Shown in pieces: positions 22,501 to 32,966 of a stretch of 64,000 bases of DNA. The stretch's first letter is position 1; each line of letters starts with the position of its first letter. The position numbers were made by a program, and so were the translations under genes. The stretch is from the NCBI GenBank assembly GCA_964017195.1, contig OZ024894.1:36045614-36109613 (forward strand). The letters are read 5' to 3'. The DNA comes from Siderastrea radians (lineage: Eukaryota; Cnidaria; Anthozoa; Scleractinia; Rhizangiidae). The notes below the pieces were generated by a model. The model saw only the letters and a list, made by a program, of their open reading frames with translations, was not told where the DNA came from and ran no database searches.

Positions 22501-23494
22501 CTGGTAAGGGCTCAGAAGATCTGTAGCCATAGATCCTCTTCGAGGTAGGTGTAATGGGAATGCTTTCCAGCTGATTGAAAGAACATGTGTCGATGACATT
22601 TACTCCCGCTCCTGAGTCAATAAGACATTTCACTCTCTTGCCTTCAATGGTAATTTCAGTAAACGGTTGTATCTTGTCACGCATGGAGTGGAGAGTGATT
22701 CGGTATGTGTACTCTTCGTCGGTTGATTCATCGCCATCTTTCTCATCCACTGTATTGACTTTCTTGAAATTTAATCTGCTTCGGCATACTTTGGTGAAAT
22801 GGCCTTTCTTGCGACAATGTTTACAACTTTCATTCAGCGCCGGACAAGGTCGACCTTTATGAGGGTAATTTTCTCCACACCTGTAACACTTCTTGTTTTC
22901 CGACTTTGGCTTTTCCTCTCTCACCGCTTGGACTTCTGCTACTTTGGCTAACTTTTCCTGTTCCTCAATGCCTTTAGCTTGCTTGTCAGACATTTCTAGA
23001 CCACGGCCATAGTCGAGTAGGGATTTGAGATCCATGTCTTCTCGTAGAGCTCTTCGCCGTAATCGTGAAGATAAACAGGACACAACTATGTGTGACTTGA
23101 TTTCTTCATCTTCGTTGGCAAACTCGCATGTTTGAGCAAGACGCCTCAGCCGTGTGCAGTAAGAATCTAGCGATTCACCGGAATTCTGAGAAGCATTTCT
23201 GAACATGTAAATTTCGTAGGTCTTGTTTACTTTTGGCTGAAAATAAGCATTCAAAGCGGTCACTGCTTTCGCATAGTCCTTCTCTTCTCCTCGATCTGGA
23301 AGTGTTTCAAATATGTCGCTGACCTCTTCACCAGCGGAGTATAGTAGTAGCGCTCTCTTGCGTGTTGCGTCTTTCACATCATGAGCGGCGAGGTACATTT
23401 CGAAACGTTTCAACCATTTTTTCCAACGTGGGCCGACTGAAGCGTTGTCTTCGTGGACGGAAAATGAAGGAAATGGAGGTAAGACATTCGCCAT
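19502..23494 (-). CDS. Gypsy Gag-Pol polyprotein, single open frame
   Basis: The start is taken at ATG 23494 (MANVLPPFPSF, typical of this lineage). The frame is open 29 codons further up but without an earlier ATG. Counting from the open frame's first codon, the order is as follows. Gag core, about 30-200. Two zinc knuckles near 232-266 (CYRCGENYPHKGRPC, CKHCRKKGHFTKVC). Protease DSGAG near 322. Reverse transcriptase with FSKIDLNQGYHQ and ISDDI near 598-602 (the usual YxDD tyrosine position is Ile here). RNase H with VDAS and TTDHKPL. Integrase HHCC zinc domain (GHQGIVKTK, CLPCQ), then SIDFCGP, TDNGPPF and ANGEAE giving D, D, E. No stop or shift. It looks capable of encoding all activities. 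Confidence 0.95.
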   Translation of the reverse strand: MANVLPPFPSFSVHEDNASVGPRWKKWLKRFEMYLAAHDVKDATRKRALLLYSAGEEVSDIFETLPDRGEEKDYAKAVTALNAYFQPKVNKTYEIYMFRNASQNSGESLDSYCTRLRRLAQTCEFANEDEEIKSHIVVSCLSSRLRRRALREDMDLKSLLDYGRGLEMSDKQAKGIEEQEKLAKVAEVQAVREEKPKSENKKCYRCGENYPHKGRPCPALNESCKHCRKKGHFTKVCRSRLNFKKVNTVDEKDGDESTDEEYTYRITLHSMRDKIQPFTEITIEGKRVKCLIDSGAGVNVIDTCSFNQLESIPITPTSKRIYGYRSSEPLPVIGKFEAEIKSGVTSKSTVTQFCVVGGCHGNLIGYETATDLGLLHIINSVSTPKVDNIIEDYKDCFEGLGKMKGKSAKLHVNDSAKPLAQKYRRLPFHIRDQVEAELKNLEELDIIERAEGPTPWVSPIVVAPKKTGIRICVDMRAANQAIERERHPVPTVEDLIVDLNGATVFSKIDLNQGYHQLELDEDSRSITTFATHIGLFRYKRLSFGINSAAEIFQKSIEEVLQGIDGVRNISDDIIVFGKNQSDHDDALQAVLQRMRENSLTANPAKCLFNQSSIDFFGHHFSTDGISADDKKVASLINASPPKNATEARSFLGLAQYLTRFIKDFASISAPIRQLTHLNAKWVWGPEQQHAFDCLKASMATPEIMKYFDPSLQTELIVDASPVGLGAILTQVTADGGTNIVAYASRSLTDCESRYSQTEREALAVVWGIEHFHLYLYGSSFQVTTDHKPLETIFNNPTCKATARVERLQLRLQPYKTKVVYKPGANNPADYMSRHPDPKQSQASNHLSRVDAYINFVTNNAVPHAVTLQEVKDATAADETLQSLAKVIATQKWHEAGRDVSQYQQIKQELSVSNGVILRGTRIIVPEKLRDRMIMLAHSGHQGIVKTKRLLRDSVWFPGIDRMVEEVVKGCLPCQAANHDPKPVCEPLQMSPLPLGPWQELSIDFCGPFPSGDYLLVVTDDFSRYPQVEILRSTSAKAVIPHLDSIFARQGIPEVVRTDNGPPFNSESFQMFATQLGFTHRRITPEWPRANGEAERLMKTLEKAIRTAVVQGKNWKQELFTFLRQYRATPHSTTGKSPSELLNGRKLKSTLPLVQFDQASPEIRRADAKRKEKMKEYADKCNHAKNTDLNVGDKVLIKQPKQNKMSTPFKPEPFEITDKKGSMITAQNAEHIITRNASFFKKLPSNIPVHPVPSDEEEQSTPFIDATEAVDPVETVKPPTVIPVESPGNAPIAPPGNASVETPTPTPVELPALHRSARERRVPDHFKDYVT

Positions 23495-23737
23495 TCCGCT
23501 TCGGCAATTGTGTGATCGTCCCGTGTAATCTTTTGAGGTAATTTTTCGATGTAATCTTTCGACGTAATATTTTGACGACAATATAAGTGTTCAACTTTGA
23601 TTTCCCGCCTTACTCAAATGGCGGCCAGCCCACGTGGCGTTGAGAACTGAACATGTTTTGCCATTGTTTATCCAGTGCATTCGATCCAAGGTGACGATTA
23701 AATTAAGTGTGGCTGTAGTGGAATTCGCTTGAGTTAT

Positions 23738-23748
23738 CCTCGTCGCCA
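23738..23748 (-). promoter_or_regulatory. Primer-binding site of the Gypsy element
   Basis: TGGCGACGAGG begins four bases (TAAC) inside the 5' LTR on the element strand. A TGG-initial site here is what a tRNA 3' CCA end would pair with. The tRNA is not identified. Confidence 0.55.
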
Positions 23749-23752
23749 GTTA

Positions 23753-23875
23753 TGGAGTCCTTGATTGTGAATACTTGTTATTTATTCTCTAACAGTAAAA
23801 TACAGTAATCCTTGATACTACCGACTCGACCGACTCTTAGTGCGCATGACCGTAACGCAATACATCGACACTACA
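23753..23875 (-). repeat. 5' LTR of the Gypsy element (123 bp)
   Basis: Matches 19162-19284 exactly by eye. TG...CA ends on the element strand. It would carry the promoter for the gag-pol transcript. Confidence 0.95.
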
Positions 23876-25196
23876 GTTGCCATGACAAAAACAAAACAAA
23901 ACAATTCCAGGATAAAGACAGATAAATTAAAGAGCAATCGAGAAGAGAAATGACCTTCATAATCAAAGGAAATTGCTGCCTCACTGGTCTGAGTAATCGA
24001 AGATAGGGAAAGAAAACTACAGTAGGATTAATATTAATATTATACTGTGCCTTGCATGTGACTATGTGCCTTGCATCTTGCACTTTTGGCTCGCTAACAA
24101 ACATGCCTCACTGACTCACTCATTGTTCATACACCCAAATTAGGTCCATTGTCATTAAACTTCACTGGGATTACACAATTTTAATAAGAAAGGAAAAACT
24201 AATTTGATTGTGGTAGTTGTAGTCAAATGATGCCATCATGCAAATGTCCTACAATTGTTAATGAAACAGACTATGCCAATCCAAAAAAAGAACGCAATCC
24301 TTATGCTTGCACTGTTCGTGGAGATGCTAAACCCTTTACATTTTCAAAGAAAAACTGCTCAACAACAAAAATTGGTTCTAAAGTAGTCAATATTTGGCCT
24401 TGTTAATGCAATTCCATAGAAAGCAACCTAATAAGCTAGCATGTGTGGGCTAGATTTGGGCCCACACATTTCTTTTGGTTCATTTAGCATGTGTACATGT
24501 GCTGTGCCCAGTTCCCTCTTTGATCACAATTTGAAGGTATCGTGGTTGTTGTATTTAAAGTGGCATGTTTGGTCATTTCCGGTGGTTCTAAGGGTGTGTA
24601 GGTTGCAAGACCCAAATATTTGAATGATTTTTAATCATAAAACAAACTACTGGATTTCATTTCATGTACTGAATAAGACTTCTGGGTAAGCTCATTTTGG
24701 ACTTGTTTTGCTGCATACAACTACCATGATGCACCAATGGCATGTTTATAGAGGGAACTGAACATTCAAAAATGATTCATTTTCACTTGAGTATTCACTA
24801 AGATGTTTTCATAATTTTTCAATCAAATCAAGCATAAAATTATGGTTACTAATTGACTGAGGTCAGGCTGGATGGGAAAATATACGGCTCTTGATCTTGG
24901 TGCACAAACCTTTGCTTCCCAGTTGTCAACCCCAAGGCCTTACATCAAATGTTTCCCACCCAGCCTTCTCATTCAGTTAACAGGTCATTGGCTGGTCATT
25001 GGGATCAGTGTTCATATGAAAAACTAACTGCTCAGCTGCCTACTTTACAGTTCTTGTCATAACATCATTCAAGCATTTAAGTGGAATTTGGCACAGAGTG
25101 CTTATTGGAGACACTGTTTTTTCACTACATTACTACACTAGCCTGATAATAAGCTCTTCCACTGAAATTTAATGTCATTGTATATATATGTAATGC
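23876..25196. other. Non-coding, nothing recognised
   Basis: AT-rich. A small palindrome, TGTGTGGGC...GCCCACACA, lies near 24443-24467. No gene is supported. Confidence 0.4.
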
Positions 25197-25543
25197 ATCA
25201 GTCGGTTCCAGCAGTGCCCATCCCCCCCCCCCACTCGCAGGCATGAGTCGGGCATTTTTCCTATTGTCCCTCAAGGGGCCAGGCATTAGTGTACCCCAGG
25301 GCATTTGCCATCCCATGATTTTCATGTCACAGTACTGTAACTTTCTTTTAGTGATAACTTCATTGGGCAAGTTCAATTTAGCTTTGATTACTAGAATGAA
25401 GGTAAGCCCAAAAACTAAGAAATTAACATACATGTATTTTTTTACCTTACCTGGGGGCATTTGCCAGGTTGTTCTTTAAAAATCCTAACGCCCAGGGGCT
25501 GACCTGGTGAAGGGGGGAATGGGCACTGCTGGAAGTGACTGAT
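25197..25543. mobile_element. MITE-like element with ~30-bp terminal inverted repeats
   Basis: The left end reads ATCAGTC, two bases, then TTCCAGCAGTGCCCATCCCC. The right end is the complement (GGGGAATGGGCACTGCTGGAA, two bases, GACTGAT). The interior carries repeated GGGCATTTGCCA motifs. No open frame resembling a transposase. No clear target duplication was found. Confidence 0.5.
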
Positions 25544-26429
25544 TCATAATTAATTGCTGCTGGTGCACTTAGTTGTAAGCAGTGAAAAGTGCATTCTGTT
25601 GAAGAATCTCTTACCTGTAAGACATTCAGAAAATAGATCAGGGCACAGTTGCTTAAAAGAGGATTAAGCAAACCCAGGGTTAGTATCAGTTTTGAATTCA
25701 AGTTTGTGGCTTATGATGTGGATACCTGTTAATTCTTTTTGTTCAAACTACAACTAAAAATAAGCAGTGGAAACGGTTTCAAAAAAAGAGATAAAGAATC
25801 ATTTGTTAAACCTTTTACTCCTGTGTTAGCTTTAACCAGCTTTCAAACAACTATGCAGTTTAGCTCTTGCAAAGCTTTCCAGTGAAACATATGACTTTGC
25901 TTTTCCCACCCTTACTTTGTTGACGAAAGTGTCATTAGTTGTGCAATTTTAGTATTCTTACACTTAAGGTGGCAGTTTTTACAAAAGAGAAATTGATTAG
26001 TTATGACACTTTTACCTAGTAATGAAAAAATAAGAATTTGTTGGTCACCACTGATTACAATTCAAGAAACTGATCGTTTTGTGTTATAGTGTGCTGTTAG
26101 TTTTGTGTCCACAAAAATTGATTTGATATTGTACATTTGAATTAATAATTGGAAGTAGAACTGTACTTGAAATAGGGAACTTGGGTGCATTAGTTGATAT
26201 ACAAAAACTTTGGTGATAATACATGTATTTAGCCCTTAAAATTATCTTTACGGTCAGCTAAAATAACTGTTGCTTCTAAAAAGACTAACACTCCCTGAAA
26301 TAAGAATAAATATTGGCATTTTGCTGAACATGCTTTAGAGTACAGTTGTTGTCGAGGTTATTGTTAAGTTTTGCCTAAAAGAGCAAGCAAATGTGACCAA
26401 CGGAAAGCAAACCTGGCATTTTTGTCATA
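25544..26429. other. Non-coding, nothing recognised
   Basis: AT-rich intergenic sequence leading into the satellite. No gene is supported. Confidence 0.4.
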
Positions 26430-27640
26430 TTTCCTATTCAGGTAAAACCATCTTTTCGTGCAGTATATACACTGTATTTGACCGTGCTTCATAATTACTT
26501 TTGGGTGAAAATTTGTCTTAAATGTGTACAAATTTATCACGTTTGCTACGGTATGTAAATATGGAGCAAAGACCTGTATTCACCTTCTTTGCTTCACTGG
26601 TAAATGTGGCCCAAACACGAGATTTGATTCATGTGCAAATATGACCAAAGAAAAAATTAACATGGCATTTCCTTCATATTTGCTATCCATGTAAACATCG
26701 AGTAAAAGCTGTATTTACCATCTTTGCTTTGTTTATAAATGTGGTGCAATCACGTCATTTGATTTATGTGCAGATATGGCCAAAGTAAAGCAAACATGGC
26801 ATTTGCTTCATATTTGCTATCCATGTAAACATCGAGTAAACGCGGTATTTACCATCTTTGCTTTGTTTGTAAAAGTGGTGCAAACACGTCATTTGATGTA
26901 CGTGCAGATATGGCCAAAGTAAAGCAAACATGGCATTTGCTTCATAGTTGCTATCCATGTAAACATCGAGTAAACGCGGTATTTACCATCTTTGCTTTGT
27001 TTGTAAATGTGGTGCAAAGACGTCATTTGATGTACGTGCAGATATGGCCAAAGTAAAGCAAACATGGTATTTGCTTCATATTTGCTGTCCACGTAAACAT
27101 TGAGTAAACGCGGTATTTACCATCTTTGCTTTGTTTGTAAATGTGGTGCAAACACGTCATTTGATTTACGTGCAGATATGACCAAAGTGAAGCAAACATG
27201 GCATTTGCTTCATATTTGCTGTCCAGGTAACTATCGAGTAAACGCGGTATTTACCAACTTTGCTTTGCTTGCAAATGTGCTCCAAACACAACATTTGACT
27301 GATGTGCAAATATTATCAAAGTACAGCAAACATGGTATTTGGTTCATATTTGCCACCCATGCAAATCCATCTTTTGGGGCAGCAAATATTTAACTTCACT
27401 TCATAATTACTGTAGGAGTAAATCCGTCTCAAATGTGTACTTCCCGTTCACATTTGCTACGTTGCATAAATATCGAGTAAACGCGGTATTTACCATATTT
27501 GCTTTTCATGCAAATGTCGTGCAAACATGACATTTGAATTTGACCAAATATGATCAAATTTAATCATTTATGGTATTTACTTCATACTTGCTGCGATTTT
27601 GCTATCCTTGTAAATCCGTTTTTTCGTGCAGTGTATGTGT
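26430..27640 (+). repeat. 134-bp satellite with alternating unit types
   Basis: The anchor GTAAACATCGAGTAAA and close variants fall at 26691, 26825, 26959, 27093 and 27227, an exact 134-bp period; the next register point is 27361. Units share GCGGTATTTACCATCTTTGC, GGTGCAAACACGTCATTTGA and GCAAACATGGCATTTGCTTC. A second, more diverged unit type containing CCATCTTTT...GCAG and TTCATAATTACT occurs at about 26442 and 27361, and its start again near 27612, so type-A units are bracketed by type-B units. 134 is not a multiple of three, so open frames here are incidental. Confidence 0.9.
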
Positions 27641-27966
27641 TTTGAAAGGCTGAGTTGTAGTCTGCAAATGTTGTGGTAGTTGTTGATTTGACATCAGGGC
27701 TGTGCAATGTTTTTGTTGGGACACCCCTTTTTCTGTCAGGTGTTAATTGTTGAGTATTTCCTCGTTGGCTATGTTTAGACATGTGTCTTTGGTGGCAGGT
27801 GATTTGCAGAAGTAAAAGAAAATGATAATAAGAGATTTAACTGAATTTATTGTGTTTTGGAAGCACTTTGTTAATTTGCTATACATCAATTAACACTGGA
27901 GGTGATATTATAGCCTTGAGTTGGTTAGCATCTAATAGCCTGTTTGTTTTGCCCCTTACTATTTAG
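27641..27966. other. Short non-coding gap, nothing recognised
   Basis: AT-rich sequence between the satellite and the DIRS element. It may include the DIRS 5' terminal repeat, but I could not match it to the 3' side. Confidence 0.3.
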
Positions 27967-28492
27967 AATTTGAAAGAAAAGTACCAGGAACTTAAGCGGG
28001 CAATGGACGTGTTGACAAAGGCTTCGGTGGACAACCTGCTAAAACGTATCATGAACCTGGCATCGCGCCCTATAGTTGAGTTTAATAGGTTCGAAGCCAT
28101 CGAACTGAAGGGACTGAAGAATGCAGCCCATGATACCCACCATGAGAAGGAGGGATACTACAACCTTGTCCATGAGACTTTGCGGGGGAAATTAGAGCTG
28201 CCTAACGATCAGTTTCGTAACTATATTTTCCCATTGCTTGGAGACAAGGACCATGAAAAGGTGCTTGATGTCACCTCGAAAGTAGAGAAGTCGAACCGAC
28301 GACAGTGTGGGTGAAAATCTAATTCTGAAGCCCGTGGAAATAGGGGAAATAGCTCGCTTTTCTGGTCCAGGTCTCCGTTGCTTTTACTGTAATAAGCTGG
28401 GCCACATTAGAGCGCGTTGTCTTAAGAGAAGAAGGGATATGCGTACACTGTCTGATAATGGTAATGGTATTTCTGCCGATGTTAGAAAGTAG
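27967..28492 (+). pseudogene. DIRS Gag-like protein in two overlapping frames
   Basis: The first part (to 28314) is a charged alpha-helical segment of about 115 residues. The frame then shifts near 28307-28314 into a part ending with CFYCNKLGHIRARC, a perfect C-x2-C-x4-H-x4-C zinc knuckle. No ATG lies at the very start; the first is AMDVLTK at about 28003. The open stretch starts right after CTTACTATTTAG, which would also serve as a 3' splice site. The role would be nucleic-acid binding in the retrotransposon particle. Confidence 0.55.
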
Positions 28493-28827
28493 TGCTTTGG
28501 TTTTTCAATTTAATACGCTTATTATGCTAAATGAGATTAGCGTATGGTTTGCTTCTGATGTAAGGAACATGAAATAAAGTGCTACACTGTATTTTCTTTT
28601 CTTGTTGACACTCATGAATTTGTGATCTCTTGTTACTTATTGTAGTCATCATAATGTGGGTCATTAATAAGTCATAGGGTTTTGACGGCTTTGAAAAAGA
28701 GTATCTAAATCAACTCCCCCGGTTACACTGGGTCAAAGCTGTCATCTCTCTGCTGACTTGGGGTTCGTCACCATAGGTGTTTCTCATCTTTCTCATTTGG
28801 TTCTCTCTCTTTAATTGTCTTTGTTAG

Positions 28828-31066
28828 ACTAACGCGACAACCTTTGGCTGGGAATGGGAACGAGATGTTGAATTTGACTCCCGTGTCTCTTATGTGCAAG
28901 CACTTCCTCAGAGGTCAGTTCGTTGGGTTGACTGGCGAGGGAACCCCATCAGCGGAGGGATGACAGCGAACCTGGGAATGGAATCGACTGTTCGTAGTGT
29001 AGCTCATGGAGAGACCCTTGGCAATGATTTGTTGTTTAGAGACCCTGGTTATTTTAGAGCAGGCGAGTTGCATAACCATCTAGTTTCGTGGAGAGCAATT
29101 ATTGGGGATTTTCCTTCCCCTCAGGAGTCTGAGATCCTCCAATTAATTGAGAGCAAAGTACTTCCGGAGTTTCTCTGGCTCTTTTAAGGGTGAGACGTAT
29201 GAGTCTGATCGTCCTCCAAGGAAGGCGTTTTTGAATAATGCGTCATGTAAACCCTTTGTGCAATTTATTCAACGAACATTGCTCGAAAGGATGGAAAATG
29301 GAGCGGTATCTTTAGTTGGTAAAGTGGGTGTGGTGGAGCCCCCTTATTTAGTTCTCCCTTTAACAGTGGAGCCATCGAAACCACGCCTCTGTCATGACGC
29401 TCGCTTTCTAAACTTATAGATGACAGACAAGCCCTTTAGTTTGGACAGTATAATGGATTTACCGCGTTATGTTTCGCGTGACTCTTTTCAAACAGTCTTA
29501 GACGATAAATCTGGTTATGACCATATCCTATTGACAAATGACAGTCGTACGTTTTTTGGAATTCAGTGGGGAGGATGGTACTTCACATACAACACATTAC
29601 CCTTTGGATGGAAGATCTCTCCTTTTATTTATCACAGCACAGGCTTGGTTGCAACCAATTTCTTTCGGTCACTGAAAATACCATGTCTTTTGTACATCGA
29701 TGATCACCATAATGGGCAACTCCAGGTCCCTTTAAACAGCGGAGCTTATTTGGATATCCCAGATGATGATGGGCAAAGATTTGCAGCAGCTAAATCCGCA
29801 TTATTTATTGTGGCCTACTATTTGATAAGCCTTGGTTACTTTTTGGGTTTGAAGAAATCCATTTTGAAACCCGAGAAAGTTGTGCCCTATTTGGGCTTCT
29901 TGGCAGATTCATCCCTTGAAGTATTTCATCTTATCCCAGAGAAGAAATTAAAGTTTCTGCGGTTGATCCGCGAAGTGTTGCAGGCTGAGGAAGTATCTGT
30001 TAAGACACTTCAGCGCTTGGTGGGAAAATGTGTGTCTTTTTCTAAGGCAGTCCCGGCGGCGCAGCTCTTCACCAGAGAAATGAATGCAGCCATTTCTAGA
30101 GGTTTACGCACTTCTAAACCCGTGCGTCTTTGCGGTGGTTTAAGAGAGGAAGTTTCTCATTGGCTGTTCCTGGAGGAGTGGGATGATCCTTTACCCTGGA
30201 GGGATGAGCGACACTCACGAGTTTCGATAGCTACTGATGCTTCGAATACTGGTTGGGGAGGGACCCTGGTCTCTCCGTTTTCCCAAGAGGTCTCAGATTA
30301 TTGGTCACGAGAGGAACAGTCCTTGGATATCTCCACGAAGGAAGCGGTTGCTGTAGAAAAAGCGTTGTTAGCTTTCCAGGATCAAGTGAAAAATTCTTGG
30401 GTGGATGTGAGCGTAGATAACCAGGCTGTCGTTCACTCTTGGAATAATTATGGAGGGCGGAGCAGGTCACTTAATAATGCTATGAAGAGGTTATTCTTTA
30501 CAACGTCTGCTCTTAATGTTTCTTTGCATCTTTCTTATATTCCTAGCGCTGAAAATTCAGCTGATTTGCCTTCCCGCCGTTTGTCTGCAATAGACAGTCA
30601 GTTGTGTCCTGCACTGTGGGAGGTTGTCCAGTGTCATTTTGGGGGCCCAGATGGTCACACTTGTGACCTTATGTCTCTTGATTCCAATGCGATGAGGGAC
30701 AAATCTGGAAGAATTTTGCCGCATTTTACATTGTTCCCTTCGCCCGGGTCATCTGGAGTCAATTTCTTTTCCCAAAACCTTTCCAGTGGGGAGACGTTTT
30801 TGGAGAGGCCATATGTGTTTCCTCCCCTGGTGTTAGTTGGCCCTGTGTTACGACATCTCAAGAACCACAGAAGGTCTTGCACTGTGGTTGTTCTAGATGT
30901 TTTACCCCGAAAATACTGGTGGCCATTGGTTCAGTGCTATTCGGTAAAGTCGTTGAAGCTTGCCAGAAAGGGTGATACTGGAGCTTTACTCATACCTTCA
31001 AAAAAAGGATGGATTCCCCACTCTGGGATTCCAGGAGATTTGGTGGCCTTTGCTGTTAAATTTTGA
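28828..31066 (+). pseudogene. DIRS reverse transcriptase / RNase H, one frameshift and one stop
   Basis: The frame opens at 28828 right after a pyrimidine tract and TTGTTAG. It shifts +1 at about 29147-29187 and meets TAG at 29417-29419 after RFLNL, where relatives typically have tryptophan. From 29420 the frame is open to 31066: LDDKSGYDHI, TLPFGWKISPF, then LLYIDD as the RT active site. The RNase H region has ATDASNTGWGG, STKEAVAVEKAL and SVDNQAVVHSWN, with PSAENSADLPSR after it. Except for two lesions this is a full-length enzyme. Confidence 0.82.
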
Positions 31067-31146
31067 TTTGCTGGGTAAATAACGACCTAGTATTTCCAAC
31101 CATTAAACTGGTGGGTCGACTGACTTATGGTCCTTCTTCGGTCTAG

Positions 31147-32499
31147 GAGCTTCCTATTGTGGCTAAACTGTTTGTTTTGTCAGTGCGGTGCCCGGTTTGC
31201 ACTCATGCCAATGACCAGGACTTTCGTTTCTGTCAAAGATGCGGATATAAGAGGAAACAGTTGAGTGTGCGGCCGGTGAACGTAGTTGAAGTTGATTTGG
31301 ATGGGATTGACAAGCGTTTTCAGCAACTGACTAATTTTGACCGTGCGACTAGTTATTCTAAGCAGAAGGATTCTCTTCAAAAAGGGTTAGAGAATTTCTT
31401 GGCGGCTCTTCCTGGCAAACCCGGCATATCTACAGTAACTCCTCGGGACTTGCGCCGCTTTCTCATTTACAAAGATAGACATGGGAAAACGCAAGTACAT
31501 CGTAATGGTTGTATTTTTCTGGGTCAGCGAGGTACTCATTCGTGTGGTTGCCCGGTTAGACTTTCATATAAGACGGTGGACTCCTATATTGGAAAGCTAC
31601 GCGCTATTTTTCATGCCAATGGTAGGGATGGTGAGTGGGATACACGACTTGGTCTAAGAAATCCGGCTGCTGATAGGTTACTGAAGGATTATTTGCGTCT
31701 TGTTACTGCCGAACAGTTACAAGCGAGGGTTACTCCGAAACAAGCTACTCTATTTTTTGTAGACAAATTGACGCAACTTTCTTTGCACTTACAGACGAAA
31801 CTGACCACGGAAGCTTTATCGCCAATGCAGCGTTTCATTGTGGCTCGAGATCAAGCTTATTTTAAATGCGTCTCTTTCAGTGGTGACCGTCCAGCCGATT
31901 TGGGACGGGTTAAAGTCCAAGAGATCTTGCGTTTCCCTAACGATGATGGTCTTCTCTTTAACCATGTATGGGGGAAGACCTTAAGGGATGGGGATGAAAA
32001 TGTTTTTGGTATTAGGCGAAATCCTCAAGTGGTAATTTGCCCCATTAAAGGTATAGAGGATTACGTCGCAGTTACGCGACGGCTCAAAATAGATCTGACT
32101 ACGGGTTATTTATTCCGTCCGACGAACCCTGAAGGAGGAATTGTGGACTCCCCGTTTGGGTCCTCAACTGCAGAAGCTCGTCTTAAGGTGTATCTGAATG
32201 AAATGGGGGCAGACGATGGGGAGACCCTTCATGGTTTCCGGGCTGGTTGTGCCATTACGCTGGCATTGACAGGCGCAGACATTGCAGAGATTATGGACCA
32301 TGTGGGCTGGACAAGGCGTCATACCGCCCACTATTATTTTCAATTGGCTAAAGTTTTGAATCCCTCTGGTGCTTCAGCAAGATTGGCGTCGAATGAAATC
32401 TCGGAAGTGATAAATCCGTGGCAGGACGTTAATGAACTGAAGTGTTTCGTTTGTGCTTTTCCTACTGAACAATCTAGTAAAAGAGCCTTGTCAGATTGA
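31147..32499 (+). CDS. DIRS tyrosine recombinase (phage-integrase fold)
   Basis: The open frame begins after TCTTCGGTCTAG and has a non-ATG codon (GTG) at 31159. It starts with a zinc ribbon-like CPVC-x10-FCQRCG, and a second cysteine/histidine group follows (HRNGCIFLG, HSCGCP). The SAM-like core-binding domain spans roughly residues 80-190. The catalytic domain keeps the signature: Arg in SGDRPADLGR, H-x-x-R in LHGFRAG, His in MDHVGW and the nucleophile Tyr in THAHYY-like TAHYYF. It would insert the circular cDNA by strand exchange without target duplication. A 92-bp gap separates it from the RT frame. No internal lesion is seen. Confidence 0.85.
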   Translation, partial: ELPIVAKLFVLSVRCPVCTHANDQDFRFCQRCGYKRKQLSVRPVNVVEVDLDGIDKRFQQLTNFDRATSYSKQKDSLQKGLENFLAALPGKPGISTVTPRDLRRFLIYKDRHGKTQVHRNGCIFLGQRGTHSCGCPVRLSYKTVDSYIGKLRAIFHANGRDGEWDTRLGLRNPAADRLLKDYLRLVTAEQLQARVTPKQATLFFVDKLTQLSLHLQTKLTTEALSPMQRFIVARDQAYFKCVSFSGDRPADLGRVKVQEILRFPNDDGLLFNHVWGKTLRDGDENVFGIRRNPQVVICPIKGIEDYVAVTRRLKIDLTTGYLFRPTNPEGGIVDSPFGSSTAEARLKVYLNEMGADDGETLHGFRAGCAITLALTGADIAEIMDHVGWTRRHTAHYYFQLAKVLNPSGASARLASNEISEVINPWQDVNELKCFVCAFPTEQSSKRALSD

Positions 32500-32648
32500 T
32501 GTCTATTTAAGTGTACTGAATCAAATTAAACGATCATTTTGTTGAGTTTTGAGATTTGGGGTAGTAAGTTTTGGGGTTGGGTTATGAATTTGGATGGTTT
32601 TTGTGTTATTGGGGTGTATAGTTTGGAGTGAGTTGCCATTTGGGGCGC

Positions 32649-32716
32649 GATCAATATTCTTTTCCCATATCTTCTTAACTGAGCATGAATAGGAGGATTG
32701 TTGAATAGAATACTAT
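32649..32716 (+). repeat. 68-bp direct repeat, copy 1 (DIRS 3' region)
   Basis: GATCAATATTCTTTTCCCAT to GAATAGAATACTAT, repeated at 32967-33034 with one difference by eye (CTTCTTAAC against CTTATTAAC). Confidence 0.85.
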
Positions 32717-32966
32717 TCACAATACTCATATCCACGTACGAAGTCAAAATAAGATCCAAAACGACTGATTAACACTCAAAGTGATATTCTCCGGAGGATT
32801 ACGTAATAGGGGGTATAAAGCAGATGAGATAACAAGTTTTCTTGCTCAGTTTCTCTTCCAGCGGACAGAGTGAAGAACGACCCACCCGCCCACCCCAAGT
32901 CGTGCGGTTCGGGTTCTCCTAACTCTTTCCCTACTGTTTTTCCTTTGGTTTTCACTCAGCCCGCTG

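Larger units (their letters stand above)
19162..23875 (-). mobile_element. Complete Ty3/Gypsy LTR retrotransposon
   Basis: The element is oriented on the minus strand. Two 123-bp LTRs (19162-19284 and 23753-23875) appear identical by eye. They start TGTAGTGTCGATG and end GGACTCCA on the element strand. Just inside the 5' LTR is TGGCGACGAGG (23748-23738), a plausible tRNA primer site. Just inside the 3' LTR is a purine tract AGAGGAAAGGAGAGA (19299-19285). One uninterrupted gag-pol frame lies between. Flanks show only a near match as target duplication (GCTGC at 19155 and GTTGC at 23876). Identical LTRs imply recent insertion. Confidence 0.95.

Noticed and set aside
25125..25460. 111-residue minus-strand open frame
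   Set aside because: It lies across the MITE-like element at 25197-25543 and reads its inverted repeat. Not a gene.
26764..27393. Several overlapping open frames on both strands (for example LLWPYLHVHQMT)
   Set aside because: They are translations of the 134-bp satellite. The unit is not a multiple of three and the frames simply rotate through it.
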